DNA of 64,000 nt from assembly GCA_014360905.1 (NCBI GenBank), contig JACIWW010000016.1:1-64000 (forward strand), in the 5' to 3' direction. This document shows positions 41,033 to 50,151 of this stretch, piece by piece. This stretch comes from Chloroflexota bacterium (lineage in GTDB: Bacteria; Chloroflexota; Anaerolineae; UBA2200). The notes under the pieces were generated by a model. That model saw nothing but the letters and a program-made list of their open reading frames with translations, was not told the origin of the DNA and made no database searches. Each line of letters starts with the position of its first letter. Position 1 is the first letter of the stretch. A program made the position numbers and the translations under genes.

Positions 41033-42963
41033 GCACAACCGATCGCCCACCGCGAAACTCTTCCGCACCTCGCCCTGATACGCAGAGCAGACCCAGTCCG
41101 ATTGGCACCCCAGGCCCATTCGGCAGAGCTGGCCCGTTTGGTGGACGGGGGCCAAGGGGCAGACCTGGCCCGCCCATCTCCATGAGGCCGGTCGAAAAGG
41201 CACGCGACTTTCGCGGCACGTTGCGCAAGTTGATCGCTTACCTTGGCCCACATCGGATCAGCATTGTGGTGGTCATCCTGCTGGCTGCTGCTTCCACCAT
41301 CTTTTCCATCTTCGGGCCGAAGGTGCTCGGTTCGGCGACCACCAAACTGTTCGAGGGGCTGATCGCTCAAATCAGCGGCACGGGTGGAATTGACTTTGCC
41401 GCCATTGGGCGCATTTTGCTCACCGTCTTGGGACTGTACCTGCTCTCGGCAATGCTGAGCTATGTGCAGGGCTGGCTGATGACCGATGTGACCATGCGGA
41501 TTACGTATCAGTTGCGCGGGGACATCATGACCAAGATCCACCGCATGCCCTTCCGCTACTTTGACGGCACGACGCATGGCGAGGTCCTCTCGCGCCTGAC
41601 CAACGATGTGGACACGGTCAACCAGACGCTCAACCAGAGCTTAACGCAGATGATCACGTCGGTGGTCACAGTCGTGGGCATGCTCGCCATGATGCTGAGC
41701 ATCAGTTGGCAGATGACGCTGATCGCCTTGCTCATCCTGCCGCTGGCCACGGGTCTGACCACGAGCATCATCCGCAGATCCCAGAAACTGTTCGTTCAGC
41801 AGCAGGAATATCTCGGGCATGTGAATGGGCATGTGGAGGAGATGTTCGGCGGGCATGTCATCGTCAAGGTTTTCAACGGTGAGGAAAAAAGCATTCGCCA
41901 GTTCGACCGCTACAACGATGCCCTCTACAGCGTGGCCTGGAAGGCGCTGTTCCTCTCCGGCATCATGATGCCAGTGATGCACTTCATCAGCAACCTGGGC
42001 TTTGTCGCCGTGGTGGTCATGGGCAGTTACCTGACCATTCGCGGGCTCATCGCCATCGGCGACATCCAGGCCTTTATCCAGTACGTGCGCATGTTCACCC
42101 AGCCCATCACCCAATTGGCGAACATCTTCAATGTCCTACAGCAGATGGCGGCAGCAGCGGAGCGCGTGTTCGAGTTCCTGGCCGAAGCGGAGGAACCACC
42201 CGAGGTTGTGGAGCAGCCGGTGCAACTGGAGAAAGTGGAAGGGCAGGTGGAATTCCGCAATGTCCGCTTCAGTTATCTGCCGGGCAAGCCGGTCATCAAA
42301 GGCTTCTCCGCAGCCATCAAACCGGGACAGAAAGTGGCCATCGTGGGACCGACCGGCGCAGGCAAGACGACGCTGGTCAAGCTGCTCATGCGCTTCTACG
42401 ATGTGGATGATGGTGCCATCCTGGTGGATGGGCACGACATCCGCCAATTTCGGCGCGCCGACCTGCGGCGTCTCTTTGGCATGGTGCTGCAGGACACCTG
42501 GCTGTTCAATGGCACGGTGCTGGACAACATCCGCTATGGGCGCGGGGATGCCAGCGAAGAGGAGGTCATCGCCGCAGCGCGGGTGGCGCACATAGACCGC
42601 TACATCCGCACCCTGCCCGAAGGCTACCACATGGTGATCAACGAGGAGGTCACCAACATCTCGCAGGGACAGAAGCAGTTGCTGACCATCGCCCGTGCCA
42701 TTCTGGCCAACCCGCCCATGCTCATCCTGGACGAGGCGACCAGTTCCGTGGACACGCACACCGAGCTGCTCATCCAGGAAGCGATGGATAACCTGATGCG
42801 CGGACGCACCAGTTTTGTCATCGCGCATCGGCTCTCCACCATCCGCAACGCCGACCTCATCCTGATGATCCGCGACGGCAATATCGTGGAGCAAGGCACG
42901 CACGAGGAGTTGCTAGCGCGCGGCGGCGCTTATGCCGAGATGTACAACAGCCAGTTTGAATAG
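41029..42963 (+). CDS. Heterodimeric ABC exporter, catalytic subunit
   Basis: A 644-residue half-transporter with a Gly/Pro/Arg-rich cytoplasmic N-terminal tail (about residues 1-52, GPFGRAGPFGGRGPRGRPGP). Six helices follow, then an ATPase domain with Walker A GPTGAGKTT, signature ISQGQKQLLTIARAIL, Walker B MLILDEATSSVD with Glu, and IAHRLSTI. Start ATG 41029 overlaps the stop of the partner gene. The pair resembles LmrCD/BmrCD/TM287-288 multidrug exporters. The low-complexity tail is unusual but does not affect the core. A palindrome (42966-43001) follows the stop by 2 bp. Confidence 0.92.
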   Translation: MSTTDRPPRNSSAPRPDTQSRPSPIGTPGPFGRAGPFGGRGPRGRPGPPISMRPVEKARDFRGTLRKLIAYLGPHRISIVVVILLAAASTIFSIFGPKVLGSATTKLFEGLIAQISGTGGIDFAAIGRILLTVLGLYLLSAMLSYVQGWLMTDVTMRITYQLRGDIMTKIHRMPFRYFDGTTHGEVLSRLTNDVDTVNQTLNQSLTQMITSVVTVVGMLAMMLSISWQMTLIALLILPLATGLTTSIIRRSQKLFVQQQEYLGHVNGHVEEMFGGHVIVKVFNGEEKSIRQFDRYNDALYSVAWKALFLSGIMMPVMHFISNLGFVAVVVMGSYLTIRGLIAIGDIQAFIQYVRMFTQPITQLANIFNVLQQMAAAAERVFEFLAEAEEPPEVVEQPVQLEKVEGQVEFRNVRFSYLPGKPVIKGFSAAIKPGQKVAIVGPTGAGKTTLVKLLMRFYDVDDGAILVDGHDIRQFRRADLRRLFGMVLQDTWLFNGTVLDNIRYGRGDASEEEVIAAARVAHIDRYIRTLPEGYHMVINEEVTNISQGQKQLLTIARAILANPPMLILDEATSSVDTHTELLIQEAMDNLMRGRTSFVIAHRLSTIRNADLILMIRDGNIVEQGTHEELLARGGAYAEMYNSQFE

Positions 42964-42965
42964 CA

Positions 42966-43001
42966 TAGACCTGACGGGTCTGGGGAGACCCGTCAGGTCT
43001 A
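42966..43001. repeat. Perfect 16-bp-arm palindrome, possible terminator
   Basis: TAGACCTGACGGGTCT and AGACCCGTCAGGTCTA are perfect complements around GGGG. One arm is itself found at about 57776-57790, just before the GH1 promoter. No T-run follows, but the hairpin is very stable and lies directly after the ABC operon. Confidence 0.8.
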
Positions 43002-43050
43002 GTACAAGCACAATATATAGTGGTGCAATGGCAGTGCACCTCCTACCGAT

Positions 43051-43079
43051 TTGCCAATTTTGCTTATTTTTGCTATAAT
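43051..43079 (+). promoter_or_regulatory. Promoter of the triple 5'-nucleotidase gene
   Basis: TTGCCA (43051-43056) and a consensus TATAAT (43074-43079) are 17 bp apart. Transcription near 43086 leaves a leader of about 215 nt. Confidence 0.75.
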
Positions 43080-43085
43080 AATACA

Positions 43086-43301
43086 CGATAAAACCCCTTC
43101 TGGCTGAGAGAAGACTGGCTCTTCTCGCGCCAGAGATTGTAGTCCACATTGGCTTTCGCTTTCGGCCAAGATATGCCTTGGCGAAAGCGCAATAGTTCCT
43201 TTGGAAGGAGGTGATGACAGGATCTCAATAACCACAGCTTGTAGGCGGTTTTGAGCTGTAAGTCAGATGCATAAGAGATAGAATTCCAAAGGAGGAAGAA
43301 A
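43086..43301 (+). promoter_or_regulatory. Structured 5' leader that can mask the Shine-Dalgarno
   Basis: The 215-nt leader can fold a two-tier hairpin at 43099-43134 (outer TCTGGC/GCCAGA, inner GAGAAGA/TCTTCTC) and another at 43152-43188 (GCTTTC/GAAAGC outside, GCCAAG/CTTGGC inside). TCCTTTGGAA (43197-43206) is a perfect complement of TTCCAAAGGA (43284-43293), which contains most of the ribosome-binding site AAAGGAGG before GTG 43302. This suggests translational control. It does not match a riboswitch class I know. Confidence 0.55.
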
Positions 43302-46300
43302 GTGTCAAACTCCAATAAGAAAGTACTTGGCGCATTGCTTGTTTGCGTCACTCTGCTGTTGGCTTTTGCCCTTGGTTTGACCGTTCATGGCGAAGCCAGA
43401 ACCACGAAGCAGATTACCATCCTGCACACCAACGACTTCCACGGCAATCTGCAACCTGACTCCAGTGGGCGCGGCGGCTCCGCGTACATCGCCGGCAAGG
43501 TCAACGAGATCCGTGTTGAGGTCGGTGTGGACAATGTTGCCCTCTTGGATGCGGGCGATGTCTACCTCGGCGGCGCGCCTATCTCGCAGTTGCTCCTCGG
43601 CGAGAGCACCATTGACATCTACAACATGATCGGCTACGATGTTGCTGCTTACGGTAACCACGAGTTCGACAAGGGCCAGACAGTGCTCATCAGCCGCACT
43701 AACCAATCGAACTTCCCCTGGGTCAGTGCCAACATCGTCATCTCCGGCACAGAGTGGGAGCACCCCACTTGGACCAAGCCCTATATCACCCTGACCTTGG
43801 GCAGCGCTGGGGATCAGGTCGTGCTGGGCGTGCTTGGCTTGACCACGGACGAGACGCCAGTAGTGACGCTGAAGGGCACGACGGAGGGGCTGGTGTTCAA
43901 AGACCCGACGGAGGCTGTGCTGCACTACTACGATGAACTCAAGTCCCAGTGCGATGCCATGGTGGTGCTGGCGCACATTGGCTCAGCAGACAGCGGGCCG
44001 TACAAGGGGCTGCGCACCATTGCCCAGGAGCTGATTGATGCCGGCAAGCCGGTGGACCTAATGATCGGCGGACATCAGCACGAGCGCCTGGACACGCCGA
44101 TCATGGTAGGCGACACAGCCATCGTCTCTGCCTGGTACGCGGGGCGTGCTCTGGGGCGGGTGAATGCCACGGTTGACCCCGCGACCAAGAAGCTGACGGT
44201 GGACAGCTACCAGTTGATCCTCATCACTACCGCCACCGTGACGCCCGATCCGGCGGTAGCGGACCGCGTGGCGTACTGGGCGAGCGTAGTACAGCCCATC
44301 CTGCAGCAGCCGGTGGGCTACACTAACGTCAGCCTGGTGCGTAATTACAACAACGAGTCCAACATCGGCGACCTGGTGGCGGACAGCATGCGCTGGAAGG
44401 CGGATGAGTACGACGATGGCGAAGTCAACGGTTCGGTGGACATTGCCTTCACCAATGCTGGTGGGCTGCGTGCGGACCTCGTCATCCCGGCTGGCGCGAC
44501 GCTGCCATATACCATCACCTGGGGTGATACCTACAGCGTGCTGCCCTTTGCCAACACGCTTTACCTGATGGACCTGACTGGCTGGCAGATCCAAGCCTTG
44601 CTCGATCAGGCCGCCACACTGTACAAGGGTATCTTGCAGTCCTCGGGCATCACCTGGTATTGGTACAACGATGTAGGTGGCGTGTCGCCCACGGCTTGGG
44701 GTGCTTATGGCGTGATGGTGGACGGCGAGCCACTGGACTATAAGAAAACCTACCGCGTGGTGACCAACAACTTCCTGGCTCCTGGTGGGGATGGGTTCGT
44801 CACCTTTAGAGAGGGCACGAACCGCTGGGATACGTACTACGACATGCAGCAAGGGTTGAACGAGTACATCCAGTGGTACAATGCGACCGTTGGCCCCATT
44901 GACTACGAGGTCGAGGGGCGCATCCAGAAGCTGGACAAGGTGGTTACCATCTTGCACACCAACGATGAGCATGGCCGTGCCTATACCGACACCTACCGCG
45001 GCAATCCCATTGGCTTGACCTACATTTCCTCGCTGGTCAAGCATGAGCGGGCAAAGAACCCCAATGCTCTGCTGCTGACCGCTAGCGACACCATCCAAGG
45101 CAATGCTTTTGCCTTCTACTTCCGCAATGCCCCTGGGCCCGTACCTGGCGGCGAGACCACGCTCGCCAACCCGATGATGGCGGTGATGAACGCCATGGGC
45201 TACAATGCCTCGACCATAGGCAACCATGAGTTCAACTTCGGGCGGGAAACCTTTGCCAAGGCATTGGGCCAGGCGCAATTCCCCTTTGTTGCGGCGAACG
45301 TCTCAGATGACGGGCGCTACGGCTTCATCGAGGAGAACGTGCGCGACTATATCACGACAACGGTCGAAGGCATGAAGGTAGCCATCTTCGGCCTGACCAA
45401 CCCGCGGGTGCCCAGCTACGAACTACCCAGCAATATCGTCGGGCTGACCTTCGTGGGTGGCTATGAGGCAGCCAGCGCTCTGGTGCCGCAGATTATTGCT
45501 GATGAGAACCCCGACTTGCTCGTTGGCTTGACCCACCTGGGCTATTCACCATACGAAGGCTCGCGTCCCGAGGACACGGATGTCTTCCTGGCAGACAACG
45601 TGCCGGGTATTGACGTCATCATTGGTGGCCACAGCCATACTAAGCTCGACCCGGCCGTGATGCGCACCTCCATCACCAACACGGAAGGCACTTTGATTGC
45701 CCAGGCTGAGCGACATGCCTACTACTTGGGCAAGGTCAATGTGGGCTTTGTTGGCAATGAGACCGATGGCTATCAGGTGGTGCTGCGCGAGGGTCGCTTG
45801 CTGCCGGCGGGCTTGCTGCCGCCAGATCCTGAGATCGAAGCGCTGCTGGCACCGTACATGACAGAGTTGAATGCCTATACCAGCCAGGTAATCGGCGAGA
45901 GCACAGTGGACTTGGATACGCGCACCGCGCTCTTTGAGGAAACAGCTGGCTCGAATTTGCAGGTGGATGCCTCCAAGTGGGCTCTGGAACGGGCGGGCAT
46001 TGATGTGGACTTTCACCTGTCAGGTGCTATGACCAACCAGTACGTGCCGGCTGGGACGCTGCGCGTGCAGGACATGTTCACGCTCATGCCCTACGAGAAC
46101 TCGCTGGTGGTCATGCGCATGAACGGCCCACAGCTCAAGAGGGTGCTGGAGCGCAGCTTCTACAACTATGACCTGTGGCGTCGTGGTCAGGCGCGCTACA
46201 CGACCTGCTTCCTGGACATCTCCGCAGGCGGGCAGATCGTCTACAATCCCAATGTGCCTGAGGCGGAAGACAATGTCGTATCGCTGACGATCAACGGTGT

Positions 46301-48095
46301 GCCAGTGGATTTCAGTGATGCTGATACCTACTACAACGTCTCCACCGTGAACTACCTGGCAGCAGGTGCCTGCTCGTACAGCGATGCGGGTGTCTCCATC
46401 TGGCCGCTGGATCAGATTATCGCTGACACGCAGTACTATGTGCGCGATGTGGTCATTGACTACATCAAGGAGCACACGCCCATCTCGCCGCAGGTGGAAG
46501 GACGCATTCGCTTCCTGCCGTCCGTGACCATCCTGCACACCAACGACTTCCACGGCAATCTGCAACCTGACTCCAGTGGGCGCGGCGGCTCCGCGTACAT
46601 CGCAGGCAAGGTCAACGAGATCCGTGTTGAGGTCGGTGTGGACAATGTTGCCCTCTTAGATGCGGGCGATGTCTACCTCGGCGGCGCGCCTATCTCGCAG
46701 TTGCTCCTCGGCGAGAGCACCATTGACATCTACAACATGATCGGCTACGATGTTGCTGCTTACGGTAACCACGAGTTCGACAAGGGCCAGACAGTGCTCA
46801 TCAGCCGCACTAACCAATCGAACTTCCCCTGGGTCAGTGCCAACATCGTCATTTCCGGCACAGAGTGGGAGCACCCCACTTGGACCAAGCCCTATATCAC
46901 CCTGACCTTGGGCAGCGCTGGGGATCAGGTCGTGCTGGGCGTGCTGGGCTTGACCACGGACGAGACGCCAGTAGTGACGCTGAAGGGCACGACGGAGGGG
47001 CTGGTGTTCAAAGACCCGACGGAGGCCGTGCTGCACTACTACGATGAACTCAAGTCCCAGTGCGATGCCATGGTGGTGCTGGCGCACATTGGCTCAGCAG
47101 ACAGCGGGCCGTACAAGGGGCTGCGCACCATTGCCCAGGAGCTGATTGATGCCGGCAAGCCGGTGGACCTAATGATCGGCGGACATCAGCACGAGCGCCT
47201 GGACACACCGATCATGGTAGGCGACACAGCCATCGTCTCTGCCTGGTATGCAGGGCGTGCTCTGGGGCGGGTGAATGCCACGGTTGACCCCGCGACCAAG
47301 AAGCTGACGGTGGACAGCTACCAGTTGATCCTCATCACTACCGCCACCGTGACGCCCGATCCGGCGGTAGCGGACCGCGTGGCGTACTGGGCGAGCGTAG
47401 TACAGCCCATCCTGCAGCAGCCGGTGGGCTACACCAACGTCAGCCTGGTGCGTGACTACAACAACGAGTCCAACATTGGCGACCTGGTGGCGGACAGCAT
47501 GCGTTGGAAGGCGGATGCGTATGATGACGACGAAGTCAACGGCTCGGTGGACATTGCCTTCACCAATGCTGGTGGGCTGCGTGCGGACCTCGTCATCCCG
47601 GCTGGCGCGACGCTGCCATATACCATCACCTGGGGTGATACCTTCAGCGTGCTGCCCTTTGCCAACACGCTCTATCTGATGGACCTGACCGGGGCGCAGA
47701 TCCAGGCCTTGCTCAATCAGTCGGCGTCCTTGTACAAGGGCATGCTGCAGTGCTCAGGCATCACCTTCAAGTGGTACAACGATTGCCGTTGCAACACGCC
47801 CAAGAGCTGGGGTGCCTTTGACATCAAGGTGAACGGTGAGCCGCTGGATGAGAGCAAGACCTACCGCGTGGTGACAAACAACTTCCTGGCGCCTGGCGGG
47901 GATGGGTTCGTCACCTTTAGAGAGGGCACGAACCGCTGGGATACGTACTACGACATGCAGCAAGGGTTGAACGAGTACATCCAGTGGTACAATGCGACCG
48001 TTGGGCCCATTGACTACGAGGTCGAGGGGCGCATCCAGCACATGCACCGTTACTTTATACCCACCGTGTACCACAGGTTCGTCCTGCCTAGGTAA
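43302..48095 (+). CDS. Secreted protein with three tandem 5'-nucleotidase modules
   Basis: A 1,597-residue protein with a signal peptide (about residues 6-30) and three modules, each a metallophosphatase domain plus a 5'-nucleotidase C-terminal domain. Module 1 starts near residue 39 (ILHTNDFHGNL, DAGDVYLGG, GNHEFDKG, IGGHQHE), module 2 near 549 (ILHTNDEHGRA, GNHEFNFG, IGGHSHTKLD) and module 3 near 1076. All metal-binding motifs are intact. Modules 1 and 3 are almost identical in DNA, offset by 3,111 bp; module 2 is diverged. The tail YFIPTVYHRFVLPR resembles other Chloroflexota secreted termini. It probably scavenges phosphate or nucleosides outside the membrane. Start is GTG 43302 after AAAGGAGG. 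Confidence 0.93.
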   Translation: MSNSNKKVLGALLVCVTLLLAFALGLTVHGEARTTKQITILHTNDFHGNLQPDSSGRGGSAYIAGKVNEIRVEVGVDNVALLDAGDVYLGGAPISQLLLGESTIDIYNMIGYDVAAYGNHEFDKGQTVLISRTNQSNFPWVSANIVISGTEWEHPTWTKPYITLTLGSAGDQVVLGVLGLTTDETPVVTLKGTTEGLVFKDPTEAVLHYYDELKSQCDAMVVLAHIGSADSGPYKGLRTIAQELIDAGKPVDLMIGGHQHERLDTPIMVGDTAIVSAWYAGRALGRVNATVDPATKKLTVDSYQLILITTATVTPDPAVADRVAYWASVVQPILQQPVGYTNVSLVRNYNNESNIGDLVADSMRWKADEYDDGEVNGSVDIAFTNAGGLRADLVIPAGATLPYTITWGDTYSVLPFANTLYLMDLTGWQIQALLDQAATLYKGILQSSGITWYWYNDVGGVSPTAWGAYGVMVDGEPLDYKKTYRVVTNNFLAPGGDGFVTFREGTNRWDTYYDMQQGLNEYIQWYNATVGPIDYEVEGRIQKLDKVVTILHTNDEHGRAYTDTYRGNPIGLTYISSLVKHERAKNPNALLLTASDTIQGNAFAFYFRNAPGPVPGGETTLANPMMAVMNAMGYNASTIGNHEFNFGRETFAKALGQAQFPFVAANVSDDGRYGFIEENVRDYITTTVEGMKVAIFGLTNPRVPSYELPSNIVGLTFVGGYEAASALVPQIIADENPDLLVGLTHLGYSPYEGSRPEDTDVFLADNVPGIDVIIGGHSHTKLDPAVMRTSITNTEGTLIAQAERHAYYLGKVNVGFVGNETDGYQVVLREGRLLPAGLLPPDPEIEALLAPYMTELNAYTSQVIGESTVDLDTRTALFEETAGSNLQVDASKWALERAGIDVDFHLSGAMTNQYVPAGTLRVQDMFTLMPYENSLVVMRMNGPQLKRVLERSFYNYDLWRRGQARYTTCFLDISAGGQIVYNPNVPEAEDNVVSLTINGVPVDFSDADTYYNVSTVNYLAAGACSYSDAGVSIWPLDQIIADTQYYVRDVVIDYIKEHTPISPQVEGRIRFLPSVTILHTNDFHGNLQPDSSGRGGSAYIAGKVNEIRVEVGVDNVALLDAGDVYLGGAPISQLLLGESTIDIYNMIGYDVAAYGNHEFDKGQTVLISRTNQSNFPWVSANIVISGTEWEHPTWTKPYITLTLGSAGDQVVLGVLGLTTDETPVVTLKGTTEGLVFKDPTEAVLHYYDELKSQCDAMVVLAHIGSADSGPYKGLRTIAQELIDAGKPVDLMIGGHQHERLDTPIMVGDTAIVSAWYAGRALGRVNATVDPATKKLTVDSYQLILITTATVTPDPAVADRVAYWASVVQPILQQPVGYTNVSLVRDYNNESNIGDLVADSMRWKADAYDDDEVNGSVDIAFTNAGGLRADLVIPAGATLPYTITWGDTFSVLPFANTLYLMDLTGAQIQALLNQSASLYKGMLQCSGITFKWYNDCRCNTPKSWGAFDIKVNGEPLDESKTYRVVTNNFLAPGGDGFVTFREGTNRWDTYYDMQQGLNEYIQWYNATVGPIDYEVEGRIQHMHRYFIPTVYHRFVLPR

Positions 48096-48101
48096 AGAAT
48101 C

Positions 48102-48143
48102 AAGGCCCGTCTACCGGTACGGGTGGACGGGCCTTTTCTTTTT
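48102..48143 (+). terminator. Intrinsic terminator of the 5'-nucleotidase gene
   Basis: AAGGCCCGTCTACC and GGTGGACGGGCCTT form a 14-bp stem with one wobble pair around six bases, followed by TTCTTTTT. It lies 7 bp after the stop. Confidence 0.92.
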
Positions 48144-48159
48144 GGGGAGAGGGTTAACC

Positions 48160-48290
48160 ACAAAGGGCAGAGGTTATTGATCTTGGGATCTTCATGTCTT
48201 GGTAAAAGAGGGACTAACCACGAAGACACAAAGACACGAAGAAATAAAAATTGGAAAAGTTTGCTTTTGTGATAAAAAAGGAAAAAGGCT
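48160..48290. repeat. Dispersed repeat of the ACCACGAAGACAC family
   Basis: Two similar stretches, ACCACAAAGGGCAGAGG and ACCACGAAGACACAAAGACA, are followed by CGAAGAAATAAAAATTGG. These are relatives of the repeat at 22026-22092, in the same orientation. The spacing to the ATG at 48297 leaves no room for another gene. Confidence 0.65.
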
Positions 48291-48296
48291 AACGAT

Positions 48297-49385
48297 ATGA
48301 CTGATACAGTATCCGTATACGAGCGGCTGGCGGAGCGCTTGAGCCAGACGCCAAGCGGTTTTCCGCGCACGAAAAGCGGCGTGGAGCTCAAGTTGTTAGC
48401 GAAGATGTTCACGCCAGAGGAAGCGGCTCTGGCGGCGGTGATGCGCTTGCAGCGCGAAGAGGTGGCGGACATTGCCGCACGTGCCGGCATGGACGAGCAA
48501 CAGGCTTACCAGACTTTGAAGGGGATGGCACGCAAGGGCTTGGTCAGTGCTGGGCGGGGGCAGAAGGGCCTGGCCTTCGCCCTGCTGCCCTTTGTGGTGG
48601 GCTCCTATGAAGAGTCGCTACCCTACATGGACAAGGAGATGGCGGAGCTCTTCGAAGCTATGGTACAGGAGACGCGTGGCGAGGGACTGCTCGTGCCTGG
48701 CCCAGCGTTCCAGCGCATCATCCCGGTGGAGCAGAGCGTGGCAGCGGAGATTGACGTGCTGCCCTACGAAAGCGTTTCGGCGCTGTTGGACAATGCCGAG
48801 TCCTTCGGCGTGCGCGAATGCATTTGCCGCAAGCAGAAGGCGTTGCTTGGCGAGCCCTGCGACTATCCGCGCATGAATTGCATCAACTTTGCGCCGGTCG
48901 AAGGGGCTTTTGCCAACATGCCGCATGTGCAGTCCATCACCAAGGAGGAAGCGCTGCGCATCCTACGCGAGGCAGAAGAAGCGGGGCTGGTGCATTCGGT
49001 CTACAACCAGCAGGAGAACATCTACTACATCTGCAACTGCTGTCCTTGCTGCTGTGGTATCATGCGCGGCATAATCGAGTTCGGTCAGGCGCATGCGCTA
49101 GCGCGCTCTGCCTTTCTGGCGGCGGTAGATGCAGAGCTGTGTACGGGCTGCGAGGCGTGTATCGAGCGCTGCCATTTCCATGCCCTGTCCGTCCCGGATG
49201 ATGTCTGCGTGGTGGACGCCATGCATTGCATGGGCTGTGGCTTGTGCGTGGCGGCTTGCCCCAGCGATGCACTGCGCCTGGTGCGCCGGCCTGCGGAGGA
49301 GCAGCCGCCGCCACCGAAGGACCACCGCCAATGGATGGCAGAACGCGCTGCTGCACGCGGCAAGCGGCTGGAGGAGTTGCTGTGA
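48297..49385 (+). CDS. 4Fe-4S ferredoxin-type protein with N-terminal helix-turn-helix region
   Basis: A 362-residue protein. Residues about 40-100 look like a winged-helix domain ([30 protein letters not shown]). The middle contains [21 protein letters not shown] and the unusual cluster CNCCPCCCG. The C-terminal part has two 4Fe-4S motifs, [11 protein letters not shown] (about 282) and [12 protein letters not shown] (about 312). Similar proteins are annotated as 4Fe-4S binding proteins acting in electron transfer or redox sensing. No dehydrogenase partner is adjacent. The stop at 49385 nearly coincides with a rearrangement junction into the truncated DUF255 gene. Confidence 0.8.
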   Translation: MTDTVSVYERLAERLSQTPSGFPRTKSGVELKLLAKMFTPEEAALAAVMRLQREEVADIAARAGMDEQQAYQTLKGMARKGLVSAGRGQKGLAFALLPFVVGSYEESLPYMDKEMAELFEAMVQETRGEGLLVPGPAFQRIIPVEQSVAAEIDVLPYESVSALLDNAESFGVRECICRKQKALLGEPCDYPRMNCINFAPVEGAFANMPHVQSITKEEALRILREAEEAGLVHSVYNQQENIYYICNCCPCCCGIMRGIIEFGQAHALARSAFLAAVDAELCTGCEACIERCHFHALSVPDDVCVVDAMHCMGCGLCVAACPSDALRLVRRPAEEQPPPPKDHRQWMAERAAARGKRLEELL

Positions 49386-49389
49386 GTGA

Positions 49390-49944
49390 TGAATGGCCAA
49401 GAAAGGTCTCGCGTTGCAGGTCTGCAGGCGGCAGGTCGGCAGCCATCTGTTGGCGGATTGCCTCGACAATCTGGATGCTGCCGTCCACCAGCTCTGCGCG
49501 GCGGGTTTGCCAGGCATGGGCGATTGCCTGCAGTATCTGGCGGAAGGAGGGCATCCCATAGCGCGGCTCGTGCGGGAAGTAAGTACCACCGAAGAAAGGG
49601 TGCCCATCGGGGGTGAGGAAGACAGAGAGAGGCCAGCCAGCGCGCCCGGCAAGCATCTGCACGGCCTGGATGTAGATGGCGTCTATATCGGGGCGCTCCT
49701 CGCGGTCCACTTTGATGTTAACAAAGTGTTCGTTCATCAATGCTGCTGTCTCAGGGTTGGTGAAGGATTCGTGCGCCATTACGTGGCACCAATGGCAAGC
49801 GGCATAGCCGATGCTGAGGAAAATGGGGCGGTCGGTGGCGCGTGCCAGAGCGAAGGCTTCTTCTCCCCATTGGTACCAGTCTACAGGGTTATCGGCGTGC
49901 TGGCGTAGGTATGGGCTGCTCGCGTTAGCTAGGCGGTTGGGCAT
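49390..49944 (-). pseudogene. Truncated DUF255 (thioredoxin-domain, YyaL/SPATA20-like) gene
   Basis: From ATG 49944 the frame encodes [20 protein letters not shown], then [30 protein letters not shown] (CHWC redox-like motif) and [14 protein letters not shown], a canonical DUF255 N-terminus. Family members are about 650-700 residues, but similarity stops near residue 185 ([13 protein letters not shown]). Beyond that the frame runs antisense through the ferredoxin gene to a stop at 49060 and has no family character. About 70 percent of the gene has been lost at a junction around 49390. The promoter side is intact, so a truncated product could be made. Confidence 0.85.
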
Positions 49945-50151
49945 AGTATTTTCCTTGGTGCTTGGTTGTGATATCCATTGTAGTGCGTGACGTGTAATGC
50001 GTCAAAAATGGAATAGGGTGTTGGAAGACTGCTCCGGTGTCATCCTAAGCAACTCCCCTTTGTCATCATGCGTTTGGCATACGGCGGCGGATGGCTATAA
50101 TGCAAAGCATGGGGGCGGGCGGTAAGGTTACCTGCCTTTGCCCAGGAGGCG

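Noticed and set aside
43099-43134. A TPP riboswitch, suggested by GGCTGAGAGAAG
   Set aside because: The second conserved TPP half (CTGATCTGG...CGTAGGGA) is missing, and a 5'-nucleotidase is not a typical target.
43201-43225. A mini-ORF MTGSQ after GGAAGGAGG in the nucleotidase leader
   Set aside because: The Shine-Dalgarno ends only two bases before the ATG and the frame is five codons; translation is doubtful.
44058-45278. A 406-codon minus-strand frame in the nucleotidase gene
   Set aside because: It is antisense to intact metallophosphatase domains and has no start signal or domain.
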